DNA of 53,044 nt from Sphaeroforma arctica JP610 (Eukaryota; Opisthokonta; Ichthyosporea; Ichthyophonida), in the NCBI RefSeq assembly GCF_001186125.1, contig NW_014040356.1, forward strand, positions 62,973 through 116,016, in the 5' to 3' direction. The position numbers and the translations under genes are program-made. The first letter of the stretch is position 1; each line of letters opens with the position of its first letter. A model generated the notes under the pieces. It was not told the DNA's origin, made no database searches, and saw only the letters and a program-made list of their open reading frames with translations. Positions 51,000 to 53,044 of the stretch are shown here, one piece after another.

Positions 51000-52470
51000 A
51001 AAGATCAAATAAATTTATTATTTACTATTGAAAAGAGGGGTGCATGGAACTAGTCGCTAGCGTTCATATAGTTTTAGTAATTCTGAGATTGGTTCACAAT
51101 ATATAAAAAATAAGGAATATATTTTAGAATCGACCGTGTTCAAAGGAGGCAATGTATAAAATTAAAGTGTCAACTGATGACATCATATATAGTGACATGT
51201 GTACCTCATGATTCTTGACATCATGACATGTCTGTATTAGAGTAGTCAATGGTGCTTGGAAAATCTGAACGTATTTATCTGATCAGTTGACCCGTTAACC
51301 AATAAAATGCCGTTTCCGAGACCCCAATCCATATATAATCCCGTTGTCACATTCCCCAGTCCCCACTCATCAGAGACAGACAGCTCATCAGCCTCAGTGA
51401 GGCTCAGAACCTCAGATGCTCAGGCCGGCTCATTCAGGCTCGTAGAGTCACAGCTGATTCCACCGCTGTAGAAACTGGAGAGTGTGGGAGTGTGGGGCGG
51501 ACGGGTGGCTGTGTTGTTTGGGACTTCGGGCTCCCAAGTCCCAGCTCTGTGAGTGAAGAGTCGTATGAGAGGCTGGGGTGCTGGGCTGGTCAAGCACCAA
51601 GGCCCCAGTAGGCCAGTACGGCAGTACCCAGCCTCCCGACCCAGGGGCCAGGGCCCAACCAAAGTGCGGCGGGAGTGGGGGGCTATTGTAGGTGCCTGGC
51701 TGCCTGCAATTTGTTTGGGAAAAGTAGGAGCCGAGAGGAATTTTATAAAACTGATATTTTAATACGTATAACGTAAACATGCTTTCAGGGTCTTGGTTTC
51801 GTCGCTAAGGCATATATTATACTATAACTTGAAAACGTAATAACTCTTCAAAATAATTGCGTTGAAAAACGTAAAACGTGATAGAGGCCGTCACACGCAG
51901 CTTGGGAATCATTGTGATTCCATTCCTATCTATGTGTGCCCTCGTTCCATTCCTAAATATTTTAATAAAATACGTCAGAATCCTCCATTCCATTCCTAAA
52001 TATTTACGTCAGAATCCTCCATTCCTCCTTTCCATACCTAAATAAATATTTACGAGCATTCAACAGTTTGTTTTATTAGTTTGTCTGTTTAAAAAAAAAA
52101 AAGGCCTTTTTAGGGAGGCTATTGCACAAACACCCAAAAAACATCATGAAATCATGTTTTTTTAATTTACCCTCTGGAATCGAGTCTCTCGAAAAATAGG
52201 ATGAAGGTATTCGACGGGGACTCATTCCAGACTCCCAGTCCCTGAGAGCCATGGCCCTTGACATAGCCTCCATATTTGTTTCAAAACAAAAAAAAACAAA
52301 TATGGCCAAGATAGGTTTTTTTAGCTATCAAATCTTCAACTTTTCAAGAGCCTCTCAAACAAATTATTTTTTTGGGGGGTTTTAGGGCTAAATCTAATTC
52401 ACTTTTTAACGCATAGAAACGGTTCCCATCCTATGTATGACTGCTTCGTTTGTACGTTTAACGCTTTCAG
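51000..52470. other. Intergenic; GC-rich patch and short repeats, no recognised gene
   Basis: 51330-51700 is GC-rich with CAG/CTC-rich direct repeats (CTCAGCCTCAGTGAGGCTCAG region), with open stretches on both strands (80-110 codons) but no recognisable motif. 51905-52060 holds about three copies of CCATTCCTAAATATTTACGTC. 52085-52380 has A and T homopolymers around an inverted AAAAAAGGCC/TTTTT region. Confidence 0.5.
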
Positions 52471-52987
52471 ATCCCTCTGTCGCTTGCGACAGGTTCATTG
52501 TACATCCGTCTTTTTACATACTCATTTATGAATAATATGTTTACTTTCGTGTCACTAGTAAAAGTAACTAATTATACATTCACTCGTGTATTTATAATTT
52601 CGTGTCACATGTGCTATGCATGTGTATATACATATATATATATATATACATTTCTGTCGTTTAGGTGTAAAGTACGTGACTGCTTGCAACTATCGCGCAT
52701 ATAGTACTCCTAGTTGCTGTATTCAGATACTAGTACTACACATGTACACTTACCTTTCAATTTTTGTGTGCACCTACGTTCATTATACCCGCGATCTGTC
52801 ACTTTCCTCAGTACTAGCGTATATGCGTGCATCTCGATACATACAGCCATGATTACTCCAGTTTCATCTGCAGCAGATGCCCAAGCATCGGGCGCAACTG
52901 ATGGACAACCTAACGACACGCATCACGAGGTGGCCAAGACGTGAAATGTTCTTGCATTCGATATATATATATACATACACACACACA

Positions 52988-53024
<37 letters not shown>

Positions 53025-53044
53025 GTATTATATATATATATATA
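52471..53044. other. Right edge: short ORFs and TA/CA microsatellites
   Basis: No supported gene. TA repeats at 52630-52650 and 52960-53044, the latter reaching the window edge. A 76-codon plus-strand open stretch (52714-52944) and its antisense counterpart have no motif. It could contain the end of a gene lying outside the window. Confidence 0.4.

Noticed and set aside
51330-51760. Overlapping ORFs on both strands in the GC-rich patch
   Set aside because: Opposite-strand frames of similar length, biased toward Pro/Ser/Gly, with no motif: what GC-rich repeat DNA gives by chance.
1-53044. tRNA, rRNA or small structured RNA genes
   Set aside because: I saw no cloverleaf with A and B boxes and no conserved rRNA stretch on either strand. 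By-eye inspection is limited, so a dedicated tRNA scan would be decisive.

Overview
This is a eukaryotic, repeat-dominated window. At the right end are two host genes that read whole: a single-exon secreted metalloprotease with about twelve EGF modules (40486-43215, +) and a ten-exon phospholipase B-like gene (44114-50933, -). Everything to the left is mobile elements, decayed copies and unrecognised virus-like reading frames. Introns with GT-AG borders, chromodomain Ty3/gypsy elements, a LINE family, a hAT remnant and a calcium-binding-EGF metalloprotease suggest an animal or, more likely, a unicellular relative of animals (Holozoa, for example an ichthyosporean). The organism call is inference.

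Layout. 1-3820: minus-strand Ty3/gypsy fossil A, with a LINE 3' fragment inserted. 3821-about 8290: plus-strand gypsy fossil B, with a solo LTR inserted between perfect 5-base target repeats. About 8300-12250: decayed coding-like sequence I cannot name. 12240-13490: an LTR-like repeat, a 235-base tandem repeat and a hAT remnant. 13489-14990: LINE copy 1. About 15000-23600: gypsy fossil C (gag to integrase), split by LINE copy 2, which has a 5' inversion. 24025-26995: minus-strand virus-like block with an ADP-ribosyltransferase-like ORF, a cysteine-protease-like ORF and tandem related units.

26998-30056 is a compressed inverted copy of material now at 36205-46690: two phospholipase B-like exon copies, then a metalloprotease fragment, then a repeat-rich arm, in the order expected of one large inverted duplication with internal deletions. 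Between the arms (30057-36204) lie an LTR-like repeat, a second unrecognised virus-like or accessory gene block (membrane protein, a DUF4874/DUF4832-like protein, a basic-tailed coiled-coil protein), a 363-base MITE with perfect 60-base inverted ends, and a LINE fragment.

The two host genes are independent: one makes a secreted or pericellular protease, the other a lysosomal or secreted Ntn-hydrolase. The phospholipase B-like exon model (582 aa) was built from splice borders, phase continuity and family similarity, and its length divides exactly by three. The gypsy elements and virus-like blocks are treated as fossils; no repaired sequence is offered. No tRNA, rRNA or CRISPR array was seen.
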